64,000 nucleotides of DNA from Nocardia brevicatena NBRC 12119 (GCF_000308495.1 NZ_BAFU01000053.1:62001-126000); one strand, 5' to 3'. Positions 44,587-54,166 are shown, numbered from the stretch's first letter. The notes: a model not told the origin generated them from the sequence alone. Program-made: numbers and translations.

Positions 44587-45477
44587 GTGAGCAAATGGAC
44601 CGAAGCGGATATTCCCGACCAACGCGGCCGCGTCGCCGTCGTCACCGGCGCCAACACCGGCCTCGGCCTCGAAACGGCTCGAGCGTTGGCCGAACACGGA
44701 GCCACCGTTGTCCTCGCCTGCCGGAACTCGGACAAGGCGGGGGAGGCGGCAAACCGGATCGTTCGATGAGCCCCCGGTGCCACGGTCGACACCGCGGAGC
44801 TGGATCTGTCCCGTCTCGCCTCGGTGCGAGCGGCGGCCGAGACGGTTCGCGGGCGGTACGACCGTATCGACCTACTGATCAACAATGCCGGCGTCACCGG
44901 CCTGTCCGGCACCACCGAGGACGGGTTCGAGATCCAATTCGGGATCAACCACCTCGGTCACTTCGCCTTGACCGGCCTGCTGATCGATCGGATCCTCGCA
45001 TCCCCCGCCGCCCGTATCGTCACGGTCGGCAGTATCGCCCACCGCTTCGGCCGCACCGACCCCGTCGATCCTGCCGACCCCACCGGAAACGCCTACGCCA
45101 AGTCGAAACTCGCCAACCTTCTGTTCACCTACGAACTCGACCGCCGCCTCGCCGGAACCCCCGCGATCGCTCTGGCCGCCCACCCCGGTGGGGCGAGCAC
45201 CGAGGTCTTCCGCTACTCCCCGGCGGCATTCCGTCTGCCGAACCTGGCCATCGCCCGACTCTTCGGCCGCACGCCCGCAATGGGGGCGCTGCCCACTCTT
45301 CGCGCCGCCACCGATCCACACGCGTCGGGAGGCGAATACTACGGTCCTTCAGGACTTTTCGAAATCCAAGGGTATCCCGTACCGGTGAACTCCAGCCCCC
45401 ACTCCCACGACACCCGGCGACAGGCCGCTCTCTGGGAAGTTTCCGAAACACTGACCGGCGTCGGCTATCCCGAGTAA
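44587..45477 (+). pseudogene. Short-chain dehydrogenase gene interrupted by an in-frame TGA
   Basis: One continuous frame encodes a full SDR of about 296 codons except for TGA at 44767-44769. Before it: [20 protein letters not shown] and [17 protein letters not shown]. Directly after it: APGATVDTAELDLSRLASVR, DLLINNAGVTG, IVTVGSIAHRFG, and the catalytic YAKSK. The protein would be a retinol-dehydrogenase-like SDR. The start GTG 44587 has AGGAG 9 bases upstream. A CGA-to-TGA or GGA-to-TGA change is the simplest cause. Re-initiation downstream would lack the cofactor-binding domain. Operators and repressor are intact, so the mutation may be recent or a base-call error. Confidence 0.88.
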
Positions 45478-45539
45478 TGGGTGGATCCAACGGCCGTATC
45501 TCCGTATCCAAGCCGCAACGATCACCAGGACCCGGCGAC

Positions 45540-45899
45540 CTACCGCCATGCCTCGGGAGGGCCGTCGTTGTCGTGGAACGCGCGCATGGTCGGCGTCCAC
45601 CGGGCTTCGATATCGTCGACATCGACAATGATGTCGATGCGGGCTTTCACCCGCTCGACCTGCCCGTCGAGGTGCTCGCGTCCGGGCACGAACACCGCTT
45701 CGGCCCGGTGCAGTTCCACACCGCGCAAGAGCAGTTCTATGCGGCCCTCGGCAGCGGCCGTGGCGACGATGGTCGCGCGGGGCTCGTAGCCGAGCCGGAT
45801 CGCCAGGCCGCGCAACCGCGTCTCGTCCCACCGGCAGCGGTCTCCGGAGATGTCCGCCCGCAGATAGACGAGCGCGGGGGCCGGGTCGGGCAGGGTCAT
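45540..45899 (-). CDS. Small protein of unknown function (119 residues)
   Basis: Starts MTLPDPAPALVYLRADISGD with ATG 45899 overlapping the stop of the upstream small gene (ATGA). The middle contains LRGLAIRLGYEPRATIVATA and IDIIVDVDDIEARW. Looks like a compact alpha/beta protein; no family recognised. Coupled to the 85-residue gene before it, and the pair is divergent from an XRE regulator, an arrangement seen repeatedly in actinomycetes. Confidence 0.75.
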   Translation of the reverse strand: MTLPDPAPALVYLRADISGDRCRWDETRLRGLAIRLGYEPRATIVATAAAEGRIELLLRGVELHRAEAVFVPGREHLDGQVERVKARIDIIVDVDDIEARWTPTMRAFHDNDGPPEAWR

Positions 45900-46153
45900 C
45901 GAATACCTCCGGCGAGCAGCGGTGTGCGGTCGTCGACTATCCCCAGGCCGCTCCATACGCAGGTGTCGGGTCCTGCGGTCGAGTGCTCGACGATCCTGCC
46001 GCCGACAACGGCGACCATTCGCTCGCACAGCAGGCACATCACCTGTTCGATCGGTCCGCGGATACCGCGGGCGTAGGCGGCCCCGCACATGCTCACGGTG
46101 ATCCACGGTCCGCAATCGCAGGCGGTGGATGTCGTGTGCTGTTCTCGCTCCAC
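45896..46153 (-). CDS. Small cysteine-rich protein (85 residues)
   Basis: The chosen start is GTG 46153, supported by GGAGGG 5-6 bases upstream; ATG 46213 would add 20 Arg-rich residues and lacks a site. The product has CDCGPW, MCGAAYARG and MCLLCERMVAVVGGRI, suggesting a small metal-binding (zinc-ribbon-like) protein. The stop overlaps the start of the 119-residue gene. It is divergent from the XRE regulator at 46370. Function unknown. Confidence 0.68.
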   Translation of the reverse strand: MEREQHTTSTACDCGPWITVSMCGAAYARGIRGPIEQVMCLLCERMVAVVGGRIVEHSTAGPDTCVWSGLGIVDDRTPLLAGGIR

Positions 46154-46369
46154 CTGTTCCCTCCGCTCATCCGTTCGCTCCGGCGCCCGACGCCGGGCTC
46201 GCGTCACCGACATATGGTTCGCGTGTGTCGTGGTTCGGCATCGCCCGCCGCCCGGGGCCTGCACCGAGGTTCCGGCAAAAGCCGATCTCGTTGAAGGCTC
46301 GAAAACGCCCCGGAGGTAATACGCTTCCGGTATCGAGCATTGAGGGCTTCGACAGCAGGGGGTGGTGGG

Positions 46370-47707
46370 ATGATCGTCAGCAGATGGACACGGGTGGAAG
46401 TCCGCGCGCTTCGGACGGCCGCGCTGCGTTTGACGCAGGAGGAGTTCGCGGAGCGAACCGGATACCAGCTGCCGACCATCAGGAAATGGCATCGGACGAC
46501 ATGGGATCGACCGGTGCGCGGCCGATCGGCGGAGGTACTCGACACGATCCTGAGCGGGCTCGACGGCGATCAGTTGGCCCGCTTCACAGCGGAGATCGCT
46601 GCCGAAACCGGATCGAACCGGCATTGTGGTGAAGAGGGGACACAGTGGCCGAGTGGAGGATTTGGCCTGTATGAGTGGGAGGTCGATGGTGACATGAGAC
46701 GTCGCGAGTTCGCAAGGGTGGCAACGGTGGCCGGCGTTGCGGTGACCACCGGGGCATGGGAATTCGGCGAGCGCATCGGCCAGGCCGACGTACGGCGCCT
46801 GCGGGCCGGTGTCGATCACTTGGGTGCGCAGGATCAGCAGCTCGGTGGTGGCACATTGGTTCGGCTCGCGGTCGAGCAGCTTGCGCGGGCGAAACACGGT
46901 CTGGACACCGCTACCTACGAGACGGCCTCCGGCACCGCATTCGCCGCTGCTACCGGCAATCTCGCCGTCCTTACCGGCTGGCTCGCCTACGACTCGGGCC
47001 TGCACCCGCTGGCCCGTCGGTGCTATGCCGACGCTCTGGCGTTGGGGACCGAGGCAGACGACAAGGATCTGATTGTCCATGTCTGTTTGACAGCGGCGAA
47101 CCAGCCTCTGACCCTTGCCCGTACCGGCGCCGGCAGCCCTTACTACGCCCTCCAACTCGTCGACCGCGCCCGCACCCTCATGCATGGTCGCCCTCCGGGT
47201 CGGATCCATGCCCTGATCGCGGTCCGCGAGGCACAAGCGCGCGGATTGCTCGGCGACCGCGCCGGTTTCGGGCGCGCCATAGCGACCGCCTGGCGCGAAC
47301 TGGATCACGCGCTCGCTTACGAGCCGATCGAGGAATGCCCACGGTGGCTGCGATTCGTCAACCACTCCGAAATCCGCGGACACGAAGCACGCGGATGGGG
47401 CGATATCGGCGAATGGCAACGAACAGCGACCTTGCTCGACACCGCGATTCGCGAGGAATCGGCCCCCCGGAACACCGCGTGTCTGCGGGCCGGCGCCGCT
47501 GCCGCGCAGGCCCGCCTCGGCGATATCCGTACCGCCCTCGACAGGGGGCTGGCGGTACTCGACGATCTCGAGACCATCGCGTCCGCCAGGCCGCTGCGTG
47601 CCCTCGCCCCGGTGCGATCCCGCGCCGACGATGCGAGCGGAGCCGAATTCCGGCACCGTTTCGACACCCTTTCGGCGAACCTCGAGCAGAAAGCGATCAC
47701 TGTGTGA
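46370..47707 (+). CDS. XRE-type regulator with C-terminal TPR-like region
   Basis: 445 residues. The N-terminus has a helix-turn-helix-like segment (LRLTQEEFAERTGYQLPTIR, KWHRTTWDRPVRGRSAEVLD). A linker with a hydrophobic patch (FARVATVAGVAVTTGAW) follows. The last 300 residues are helical and repeat-like (AAATGNLAVLTGWLAYDSGL, HPLARRCYADALALG, AAAQARLGDIRTALDRGLAV). This is the architecture of large actinobacterial XRE/TPR regulators such as NsdA-like proteins. The start is ATG 46370. The GNAT gene overlaps its stop (GTGA). Confidence 0.85.
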   Translation: MIVSRWTRVEVRALRTAALRLTQEEFAERTGYQLPTIRKWHRTTWDRPVRGRSAEVLDTILSGLDGDQLARFTAEIAAETGSNRHCGEEGTQWPSGGFGLYEWEVDGDMRRREFARVATVAGVAVTTGAWEFGERIGQADVRRLRAGVDHLGAQDQQLGGGTLVRLAVEQLARAKHGLDTATYETASGTAFAAATGNLAVLTGWLAYDSGLHPLARRCYADALALGTEADDKDLIVHVCLTAANQPLTLARTGAGSPYYALQLVDRARTLMHGRPPGRIHALIAVREAQARGLLGDRAGFGRAIATAWRELDHALAYEPIEECPRWLRFVNHSEIRGHEARGWGDIGEWQRTATLLDTAIREESAPRNTACLRAGAAAAQARLGDIRTALDRGLAVLDDLETIASARPLRALAPVRSRADDASGAEFRHRFDTLSANLEQKAITV

Positions 47708-48279
47708 CAGAGACTCCTACCGTCGAATTCCGTCGCTACGGCGCCACGCAGGCGCGCGAGCTACGCGACACCGTCGAGGACATCTATCGCCACTCCTACG
47801 TCGACGCCGTCTCGGGTGGCGACCCGTTCGATACACCGGCCGAGTTCATGCGCCGTTTCGACGCCTACACCCATCCCGATCGGGGACCGGGATTCGAGCT
47901 GGTGATGGCGTGGGCGGACGGTGCGGCGATCGGACAGTCCTGGGGGTGGCCGCTGCGTCCGAATACGGCGTGGTGGGGCGGTTTGCGGCTCGACGACGGC
48001 GATCACGCCGCATTCACCGCCGAGGACGGCTCACGCACGTTCGCGCTCTCGGAGATCATGGTCCACGCCGACCGAACCGGCCGCGGAATCGCGCGGGAAC
48101 TACACGACGAACTACTGCGCGGCCGTCCGGAGCGGCGCGCGACCCTGCTGGTGGATCCGGACAACGAGCGCGCGTACGCCGCGTACCGCAGGTGGGGGTG
48201 GCGGCGCGTCGGATCGCTGCTCCCCGGCTGGGGGAACGCGCCGACATTCGACGTCCTGATCCGGGACCTGCCCCTCTGA
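47704..48279 (+). CDS. GNAT-family N-acetyltransferase
   Basis: 191 residues. The acetyl-CoA loop lies in IMVHADRTGRGIARELHDEL, followed by TLLVDPDNERAYAAYRRWGW, the classic GNAT end. The start is GTG 47704, overlapping the regulator stop by 4 bp. Acceptor unknown. Co-translation with the XRE/TPR regulator suggests a linked signalling or resistance role. Confidence 0.9.
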   Translation: MTETPTVEFRRYGATQARELRDTVEDIYRHSYVDAVSGGDPFDTPAEFMRRFDAYTHPDRGPGFELVMAWADGAAIGQSWGWPLRPNTAWWGGLRLDDGDHAAFTAEDGSRTFALSEIMVHADRTGRGIARELHDELLRGRPERRATLLVDPDNERAYAAYRRWGWRRVGSLLPGWGNAPTFDVLIRDLPL

Positions 48280-48340
48280 CCGGTCCGGTCGAGCACCCGG
48301 AGATCGGGGTATCACCACACGTCACCGAGCCGAAGGTGTG

Positions 48341-49840
48341 TTATGCCGCTTCCCTGGGCAGGCCACAGGGAGTGCCGGGCCGTTCCGAGGCCAACTGCGT
48401 GGTGAGTTCGGCGAATTCGGTGTCGAGGTGGGTGCCCGGATCCTCGGATGCCTCCTGTTCGGTATCCGCATCGGCCATGCCGTCCCGGTAGCTCCGGCTC
48501 AGGTGGCGGTAGTGCCTACTGGACAGCGCGTAGGTGGTGAACAGCAGGCCCAAGACGCCGAGCAGCACGAATACCAGCGCCATACCGCGTGCCTCGCCGG
48601 TGCCGAACCAGTCACCGATCCACCGGGCACCCGATCCGGCGGTCATGAACGGGATGAAGAAGAACTGGGTCATCGGACTGATCAGGAACGCGGTGAGCGG
48701 CGACGCGGCCTGCTCGACGCTTTGGGCGAACCCGAAGACGCGGCCTTGGCGTTCGTACGGCACGACCTTCTGCAGCACGGTCTGCTCGGCGGCCTCCACG
48801 AATGGCATGACCAGCATGAACATGGCCATCCCGCCGACCAACCAGATCACGGAGTCCCGCAGTGGGAACGCCATCGTGACCACCCACAGGGCCATATTGG
48901 TCAGCAGGATCAGCCGCACCGGATTGGACGATGTCCCGATGCGGGCGACCAACAGTCCACCGACGATCATCACGCCGCTCAACGCGCCCCAGATGATGCC
49001 CCAGGCCTGGACCGACATCATCGACAGGGCGTAGGGGTCCATGAGGGCCATGAGCCCGCCCATGAGCAGGTTGTTCAAGGCCGAGAACACGATGAGCGCG
49101 ACCATGCCGGGGATTCCGCGGACCACCCGGATCGTTCCGCGCACGTCCACGCGTTTCGGCTCGTCCTCGGCGGCGGCGTGGGCCAGTGCGTCGGGCAGCC
49201 GCAGCCGACGCAGATGGAGTAGCGATCCGGCGAGCACGGCGACGGACAGGACCAGCACGCCGAGCATGCCGTTCCAGCCCACCAGCAGCGCGCTGGCTAC
49301 CGACGTCACGAGCTGCGAGACGCCGCTGGTCGTGCCGACCAGTCCGTTGGCCCGGTCACGGACCCGCTCGTCGAACATGGCCGTGACAACGGTCGGCAGC
49401 GCGATGGACCGCAGATTGCCGGCGATCACGCCCGCCATGAGGAGCACGATGAGCATCCACAGCCGCACGCTCGCCGGGTCGCGCCATTCCTCGGCCGGGG
49501 TGATCAGGTAGAACACCAGACCGGTCGTGTAGATCGCCAGCGAGACGAGCGCGGATGCCTGCATCACGGTCTTCTTGCGATGGTGATCGACGATGCTGCC
49601 GAACCACACTCCCGTGCCGGCCATGGCGACCAGGAAGATGCCGGCGATCATGCCGGTCGCGAAGACGGAGCGGGTCCGCAGATACACGAAGAACGTGAGG
49701 GCGAACCAGACCGTGAAGTTGATGAACGACACCAGCAGCACGTTCACCAGCAGCTGAGCGAATGTGCGCACGGTGGGATCACCGAAGTCTAAGCGGGCGG
49801 CGGCCTCGTCGGCGGTTCTTCGTGGGATCTTCATGCTCAT
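48341..49840 (-). CDS. MFS transporter
   Basis: About 499 residues with 12 likely helices: LLVNVLLVSFINFTVWFALT, GIFLVAMAGTGVWFGSIVDH (motif A-like HHRKK follows), IVLLMAGVIAGNLRSIALPT, MFMLVMPFVEAAEQTVLQKV. It resembles the actinobacterial MFS group related to enterobactin/macrolide exporters (TMS10-TMS11 pattern VVPYERQGRVFGFAQSVEQA). The C-terminus is hydrophilic. Start uncertain: ATG 49840, ATG 49834 or TTG 49858. Convergent with the GNAT gene. Confidence 0.88.
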   Translation of the reverse strand: MSMKIPRRTADEAAARLDFGDPTVRTFAQLLVNVLLVSFINFTVWFALTFFVYLRTRSVFATGMIAGIFLVAMAGTGVWFGSIVDHHRKKTVMQASALVSLAIYTTGLVFYLITPAEEWRDPASVRLWMLIVLLMAGVIAGNLRSIALPTVVTAMFDERVRDRANGLVGTTSGVSQLVTSVASALLVGWNGMLGVLVLSVAVLAGSLLHLRRLRLPDALAHAAAEDEPKRVDVRGTIRVVRGIPGMVALIVFSALNNLLMGGLMALMDPYALSMMSVQAWGIIWGALSGVMIVGGLLVARIGTSSNPVRLILLTNMALWVVTMAFPLRDSVIWLVGGMAMFMLVMPFVEAAEQTVLQKVVPYERQGRVFGFAQSVEQAASPLTAFLISPMTQFFFIPFMTAGSGARWIGDWFGTGEARGMALVFVLLGVLGLLFTTYALSSRHYRHLSRSYRDGMADADTEQEASEDPGTHLDTEFAELTTQLASERPGTPCGLPREAA

Positions 49841-50554
49841 ACTCAACGACCTCGACAATGGTTCAGGTCAAGCTCCGCTCGGGGAGCGACCGGGGGACTC
49901 GTTGTTTTCTTGGACCGCCGTCACCGGCGAAAGTCATCGGTACGGGCGGAAAGGACCCGCGTCCGCCTTGCGGTGCCCGTGCTACCGCCATGGGCGCGCA
50001 AGCCCGGGGCGCGAACGTCTCTCGTTACCGGCCGAGGACGAGGTCGACGTCCGTCGTGATCGCTCGGTCGGGTAACGCGGGAAGCGTCGGCGCGCTGCCC
50101 CGAATCCGGTGAGGAAAAGGGCGTCTTCGCCGAGGGCCGCCACGCGGGTGTCGGCTGCGAACCCGGCGAGCGGTTCCGGCTCGCTGTCGGTGGCCTCGTT
50201 GGAGACCGGAGATTTGGGGGGTGTACGGGAACCGCGCCGTCGGGAACAAGGTATTACCCGCGGACATAGGGCGTCTCGATTCTCGTTCGGGCGAACGGTG
50301 GTCGATCGGAGCCGAGAGCAGGAAGGTGCGACGATATCGCTTGAGCGCCGCCGAGCGTCGAGCCCTGCTCCCATCGGAGCGTTTTACGGAAACAGACTGA
50401 CCACAGCCATGATCCGCACCCTAGAGCACGATACGACATCGGGTCCACCGAATTTCCTCGGTCTGTCCCGGCGGGCAATTCTCGACTTCTCGCACAGTGC
50501 TTGCCGGGCCGAATACCGGTTGAGCCGGCTCCGCACCGCCGGCACCATTCCGTC
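49841..50554. other. Long intergenic region, possible minus-strand remnant
   Basis: About 710 bp. On the minus strand, 50050-50215 reads TDSEPEPLAGFAADTRVAAL and GEDALFLTGFG, then continues in another frame as SAPTLPALPDRAITTDVDLV before a stop at 50025. This looks like the decayed 3' end of an unrecognised gene. Nothing else is supported. Confidence 0.35.
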
Positions 50555-51202
50555 ATGGACCTCCTCGCCTCGATTCCCGCCTTCGTCGTGGCCGTGGTAC
50601 TGATCTCGGCCTCGCTCGGGCCGGCGATGGCGTTGATCCTGCGTCGCGCCACGGTGCGCGGATTCGCCGGTGCCGTGCCGACGGTGCTCGGGCTCGAGAC
50701 CGGTCTGTACCTGTGGGCGCTGTGCTCCGCCGCCGGGGTGGCGGCCCTGGTCGCCGCATCAGAAGTCGCGTTTTTCGTGCTGCGCGTCGTCGGCGCCGGG
50801 TTCTTGTTGTACCTGGGGGCCAAGGCATGGCGTTCGGTGTGGCGTGGCGGGTACCAGGTGACACCGGAGACCGGCCTCGAGTACCCGGCCGGCTCGGCGC
50901 CGGACCGGCGCAAGGCCTTCGGCGAGGGCGTGGTGGTGATGCCGGCGAATCCCAAGGCCGCCGCGTTCATGATCGCGTTCTATCCGCAGTTCGTGCCGGA
51001 CGGGTGGCCGTTGTTCGGCACGACCGCGTTGCTTGCCCTCCTTCAGGTGGCGATCGAGGTCGTCCTGTATCTCATGCTGGCGGCCTTGGTCGACCGCGCC
51101 GGCGGTTGGTTTCGCCGGTCCACGGTGCGACGTCGGCTCGATATGGTCAGCGGCACGGTACTCGTCGCCCTGGGGGTGCGGATGGCAGTAGAAAGCCGTT
51201 GA
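50555..51202 (+). CDS. LysE-family amino-acid exporter
   Basis: 215 residues with five to six helices: VVAVVLISASLGPAMALILR, VPTVLGLETGLYLWALCSAA, VLRVVGAGFLLYLGAKAWRS, VVVMPANPKAAAFMIAFYPQ. The last contains the NPK...F pattern of LysE/RhtB proteins. The start is ATG 50555, the first residue before the first helix. It exports amino acids or analogues. Single gene. Confidence 0.9.
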   Translation: MDLLASIPAFVVAVVLISASLGPAMALILRRATVRGFAGAVPTVLGLETGLYLWALCSAAGVAALVAASEVAFFVLRVVGAGFLLYLGAKAWRSVWRGGYQVTPETGLEYPAGSAPDRRKAFGEGVVVMPANPKAAAFMIAFYPQFVPDGWPLFGTTALLALLQVAIEVVLYLMLAALVDRAGGWFRRSTVRRRLDMVSGTVLVALGVRMAVESR

Positions 51203-51470
51203 GCGCCGGACGTCTCCCGAGGTATCGATTCGTGGTACTCGGGCCGATGTGGCATGCCGGAGGCAGGGCAGCCGAGGTGCGGTGGCCGGGACCGCGGTCG
51301 AATCACCTCTTCTGATTCACCGTGAGCAGAAGCCTGTCCCGGATGGTCCCGCGTCCGCATCATGTGCAGGTGTGACCGAGTCGCGGACCCATCAACGTCC
51401 GGTTTCGTAGGTCGAACGGACGCTGCGCGACGGGATTCGACCTTCGGAACCGAAGAACCAGGAGATACCC

Positions 51471-52052
51471 ATGACGACCCATATCGACAGCGACGTCCGC
51501 ATCTCGCGCCTACCGGTACCCGACCGCGCCACCCTACCGCCGAAGCTGCGGGCTCAATTCGACGCGCTGGAAAAGCAACTCGGGTACCTGCCGAACTGGG
51601 CGAACTCGTGGGGACTCGGTGGTGAGAATACCGTCCGCCTGATCGACTACATCCTCCCGCTGCTCGATCCGTCCCGTGGAGAGCTGAGTTACGCCGACAG
51701 GGAACTGCTCGCCACGGTCACCTCGGCCGAGAACGGTTGCTCGTATTGCCGTCTCAATCACACGAAGTCGTTGACCGAGGCATTGGGCGACAAGATCCTC
51801 GCGACGCGCATCGGCCTGGACTATCGCGAGGTTCCCGAACTGACCGATAAGCAGCGGGCGCTCGCCGAACTCGCCGCCAAGGTGGCGCTGCACACCCACG
51901 AGGTCACGGACGCCGATTACCAGCGACTCCAAGAGCTCGACTACACACCGGCGCAGATCTTCGAAGCCCTGCTCGTCATCACCGTATTCGCGGCGGCGAA
52001 TCGGTTGACGGTCGCGCTCAACGTCATTCCCGACCGACAGTTCTTCGAATAG
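51471..52052 (+). CDS. Carboxymuconolactone decarboxylase/AhpD-family peroxidase-related protein
   Basis: 193 residues, all-helical. The redox motif is in AENGCSYCRLNHTKSLTEAL (CxxC then His), the AhpD-like active site of peroxidase-related enzymes. LTDKQRALAELAAKVALHTH and YTPAQIFEALLVITVFAAAN complete the family pattern. The start ATG 51471 has AGGAG upstream. Likely an alkylhydroperoxidase-type thiol enzyme. Its 3' end overlaps, on the opposite strand, the tail of a broken acyl-CoA dehydrogenase. Confidence 0.9.
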   Translation: MTTHIDSDVRISRLPVPDRATLPPKLRAQFDALEKQLGYLPNWANSWGLGGENTVRLIDYILPLLDPSRGELSYADRELLATVTSAENGCSYCRLNHTKSLTEALGDKILATRIGLDYREVPELTDKQRALAELAAKVALHTHEVTDADYQRLQELDYTPAQIFEALLVITVFAAANRLTVALNVIPDRQFFE

Positions 52053-52296
52053 ACCGGCACGCCGACGGCATTCGGCACGTGCCGCCGGATCGGTGCCGCG
52101 CCGGATGGCGCCGTCCGGGCTTCCGGCGGACGAGCGGGTCGCGCGGCACGCCCAGGATTCGTTCGGCGATCTGGTTGCGGGTCTCCTCGGCGGCGTCGAG
52201 CAGACCTCGGGCCGCCCGGCGCGCCTTCCGGCCGTGCAGGATCGCGCGTGCGATCTCACCGAGTTCCCGGTGTTCGTCGGTCAGGGCAATACCCAT
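52024..52296 (-). pseudogene. Acyl-CoA dehydrogenase gene with its middle deleted
   Basis: ATG 52296 begins MGIALTDEHRELGEIARAIL then HGRKARRAARGLLDAAEE, the start of large actinobacterial acyl-CoA dehydrogenases. It runs directly into TRNQIAERILGVPRDPLVRR, which looks like the C-terminal end of such a protein, then Arg-rich read-through to 52024. The central FAD and substrate domains (several hundred residues) are absent. The junction is near 52182. In-frame fusion of the two ends suggests a single internal deletion. Confidence 0.7.
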
Positions 52297-52535
52297 CGGT
52301 GCCCTCCTCGGGGCGGCGGTGTCCGGTATCCGGCCCGTTACCGTGGGCGGCGACCCCGTCCCCGGTTCGTCCGAGCGGCGATCTGCCGCGTATCCGGCGA
52401 GGTCGGCTCGCCCTCTTCGGAGTGTCACCGACCGGGGACGTCCTGGGTACGGGTATCGAGGAAACGCCTGTACGTCGTATGACGCGGTATTCCGAGCCGA
52501 ATACCCGATCCGCCGGCGGGGAGCAGAATGGAGCC

Positions 52536-53063
52536 GTGTCGGAACGCCGGGACCACCCTCAGTTCACCTATCCGGAAGTCGGCGCCACCCGGGATGCGTT
52601 GCCGCCGGGCTATCACCATGTGCGGGTGCGCCGCCCGCTCGGCCGTGGCCGCGGCGATTTCGCCCGCCTCGGCGATGCCGTACTGGCCTACCGGATACAG
52701 CGCGGCCTGCGCATTCTCGGACACGCACAGACTCCGGTGGCCGAACCGGGCGCCGCGATAACTCTCGTGCTGGGCGCCGGCCCGATCGCGCTGCACGCGC
52801 CGTGCCGGGTGATCTATGTCCTCGACGAACCGGACCGGCGGGGCTTCGCCTACGGAACCCTGGACGGCCACCCGGCGTCGGGGGAGGAACTGTTCGCCGT
52901 CGAATACGAATGCGCCACCGATACCGTGTACGGGGTCATCACCGCGTTCTCCCGCCCGGCAACCTGGTACACCCGGCTGGGCGGACCTCTCACCCGCGCA
53001 GGGCAGCGCTTGGCCGCCTATGCCTACCTGGCGACATTGCGCCGCACGCCCGACCGGTCCTAG
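52536..53063 (+). CDS. DUF1990-family protein
   Basis: 175 residues. FTYPEVGATRDALPPGYHHV, RVRRPLGRG and DAVLAYRIQRGLRILG match the DUF1990 opening; VIYVLDEPDRRGFAYGTLDG, HPASGEELFAVEYE and ITAFSRPATWYTRLGGPL complete it. The start GTG 52536 has GGAG very close, GGGAG further up. The stop overlaps that of the convergent Fe-S protein within a shared CTAG. DUF1990 proteins have a lipid-binding-like fold; role unknown. Confidence 0.9.
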   Translation: MSERRDHPQFTYPEVGATRDALPPGYHHVRVRRPLGRGRGDFARLGDAVLAYRIQRGLRILGHAQTPVAEPGAAITLVLGAGPIALHAPCRVIYVLDEPDRRGFAYGTLDGHPASGEELFAVEYECATDTVYGVITAFSRPATWYTRLGGPLTRAGQRLAAYAYLATLRRTPDRS

Positions 53064-54166
53064 TCCGGTACATCACGGGCGCGGGGCCGGGGGCCGATCT
53101 GGTCGAGAAGGATGTTGACCTCTTCCGGGAAACCGTTGGTCACCGGTTTCGGGGTCTTGTTCGGAAACCGGCGCGTGACGTGTTCTTCAGCGGCCGATCC
53201 GGGGAGCACATAGACGGTTTCGGCCTTGTTCTGCAACGGCCGTACGACCCCGTTGAGGTGGCCCTTTCGATCGTCGACATAAGCGCCGACGACGTCCTCG
53301 CCCGCCGGGCACACGGCCATACAGTAACCGGCCTTGTAGTTGGGTTTGAACGACAGGCTCTGCCACATCGCAAACGATTCGCCCGTGGTCACCCGCGCCC
53401 GGTACTCGTCCCGGCTGTCGCTGTCGGCGACGGTTTCGGCCCAGTCGGTGAAACCACCCATGAACTCACGGTAATTGTGCGTGTAGCACGCCTGGAAGTC
53501 GAATCCGTCGCCGTCGGTGATCGCGCCGACCGGGCACGCGGATATGCACAGCTTGCATTCGAGACACGGGTTGAAATCCAATGGCGCACCGGGTTCGTCG
53601 ACGATGGCATCGGTGACCACGGTGCCCAGCAGGATGAAGTTACCGAACTTCGGGTGAATCACGTTGCGGTGTATGCCCATAACGCCCAGCCCGGCGGCCT
53701 CCGCGACCACCTTGTGCGCTATCACCCAGATCCGTCCGGGGAACTGCTCGACCTCCATCGGGTATCCGGGTGACGGGTACACGGCGCGGTATCCGGCGTC
53801 CTGGAGCGCTCTGGTGATGCGGCGTGAGACGTCGTTGGTCTCGTCGTCGGCGTGGTTGAACTCGGTATTGGCCAGGCTGCGCATGGGACTGCGCAGGTTG
53901 TCGCGGTTCATCCGCACGCAGAACGAGACGAATGTGCGTGCGGTGGGCAGGATCGCGTGCGCGTGCTCCAATTCCTCGGCCACCCGCCGATCGTCGACCG
54001 CCACGAATCCGACATCGTCGGCGCCCGCCTCGAGGCAGATCTGCCGCAGGTGGGAGGCGGCCAGAACCGGTGCCGGTGCCGGGCGTGGATGCGCCGTGAC
54101 CTGTGCGACTGTCGGGTGGTCGGCGAGGCGCTGCCGTCTCTTGGGTTTTCGGTCCATGGTCGACAT
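53060..54166 (-). CDS. 4Fe-4S protein related to epoxyqueuosine reductase/reductive dehalogenase
   Basis: 368 residues. The ferredoxin motif CLECKLCISACPVGAI and a second CMAVCPAGE supply two [4Fe-4S] clusters. The N-terminal domain (LRQICLEAGADDVGFVAVDD) is the corrinoid-binding-like region shared by QueG and reductive dehalogenases. Central blocks GLGVMGIHRNVIHPKFGNF and LLGTVVTDA also fit. It is not a canonical QueG (which carries HEAT repeats) and has no Tat signal, so a cytoplasmic corrinoid- or flavin-linked reductase is possible. The start ATG 54166 has AGGAGGG 5 bases upstream. Confidence 0.85.
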   Translation of the reverse strand: MSTMDRKPKRRQRLADHPTVAQVTAHPRPAPAPVLAASHLRQICLEAGADDVGFVAVDDRRVAEELEHAHAILPTARTFVSFCVRMNRDNLRSPMRSLANTEFNHADDETNDVSRRITRALQDAGYRAVYPSPGYPMEVEQFPGRIWVIAHKVVAEAAGLGVMGIHRNVIHPKFGNFILLGTVVTDAIVDEPGAPLDFNPCLECKLCISACPVGAITDGDGFDFQACYTHNYREFMGGFTDWAETVADSDSRDEYRARVTTGESFAMWQSLSFKPNYKAGYCMAVCPAGEDVVGAYVDDRKGHLNGVVRPLQNKAETVYVLPGSAAEEHVTRRFPNKTPKPVTNGFPEEVNILLDQIGPRPRARDVPD

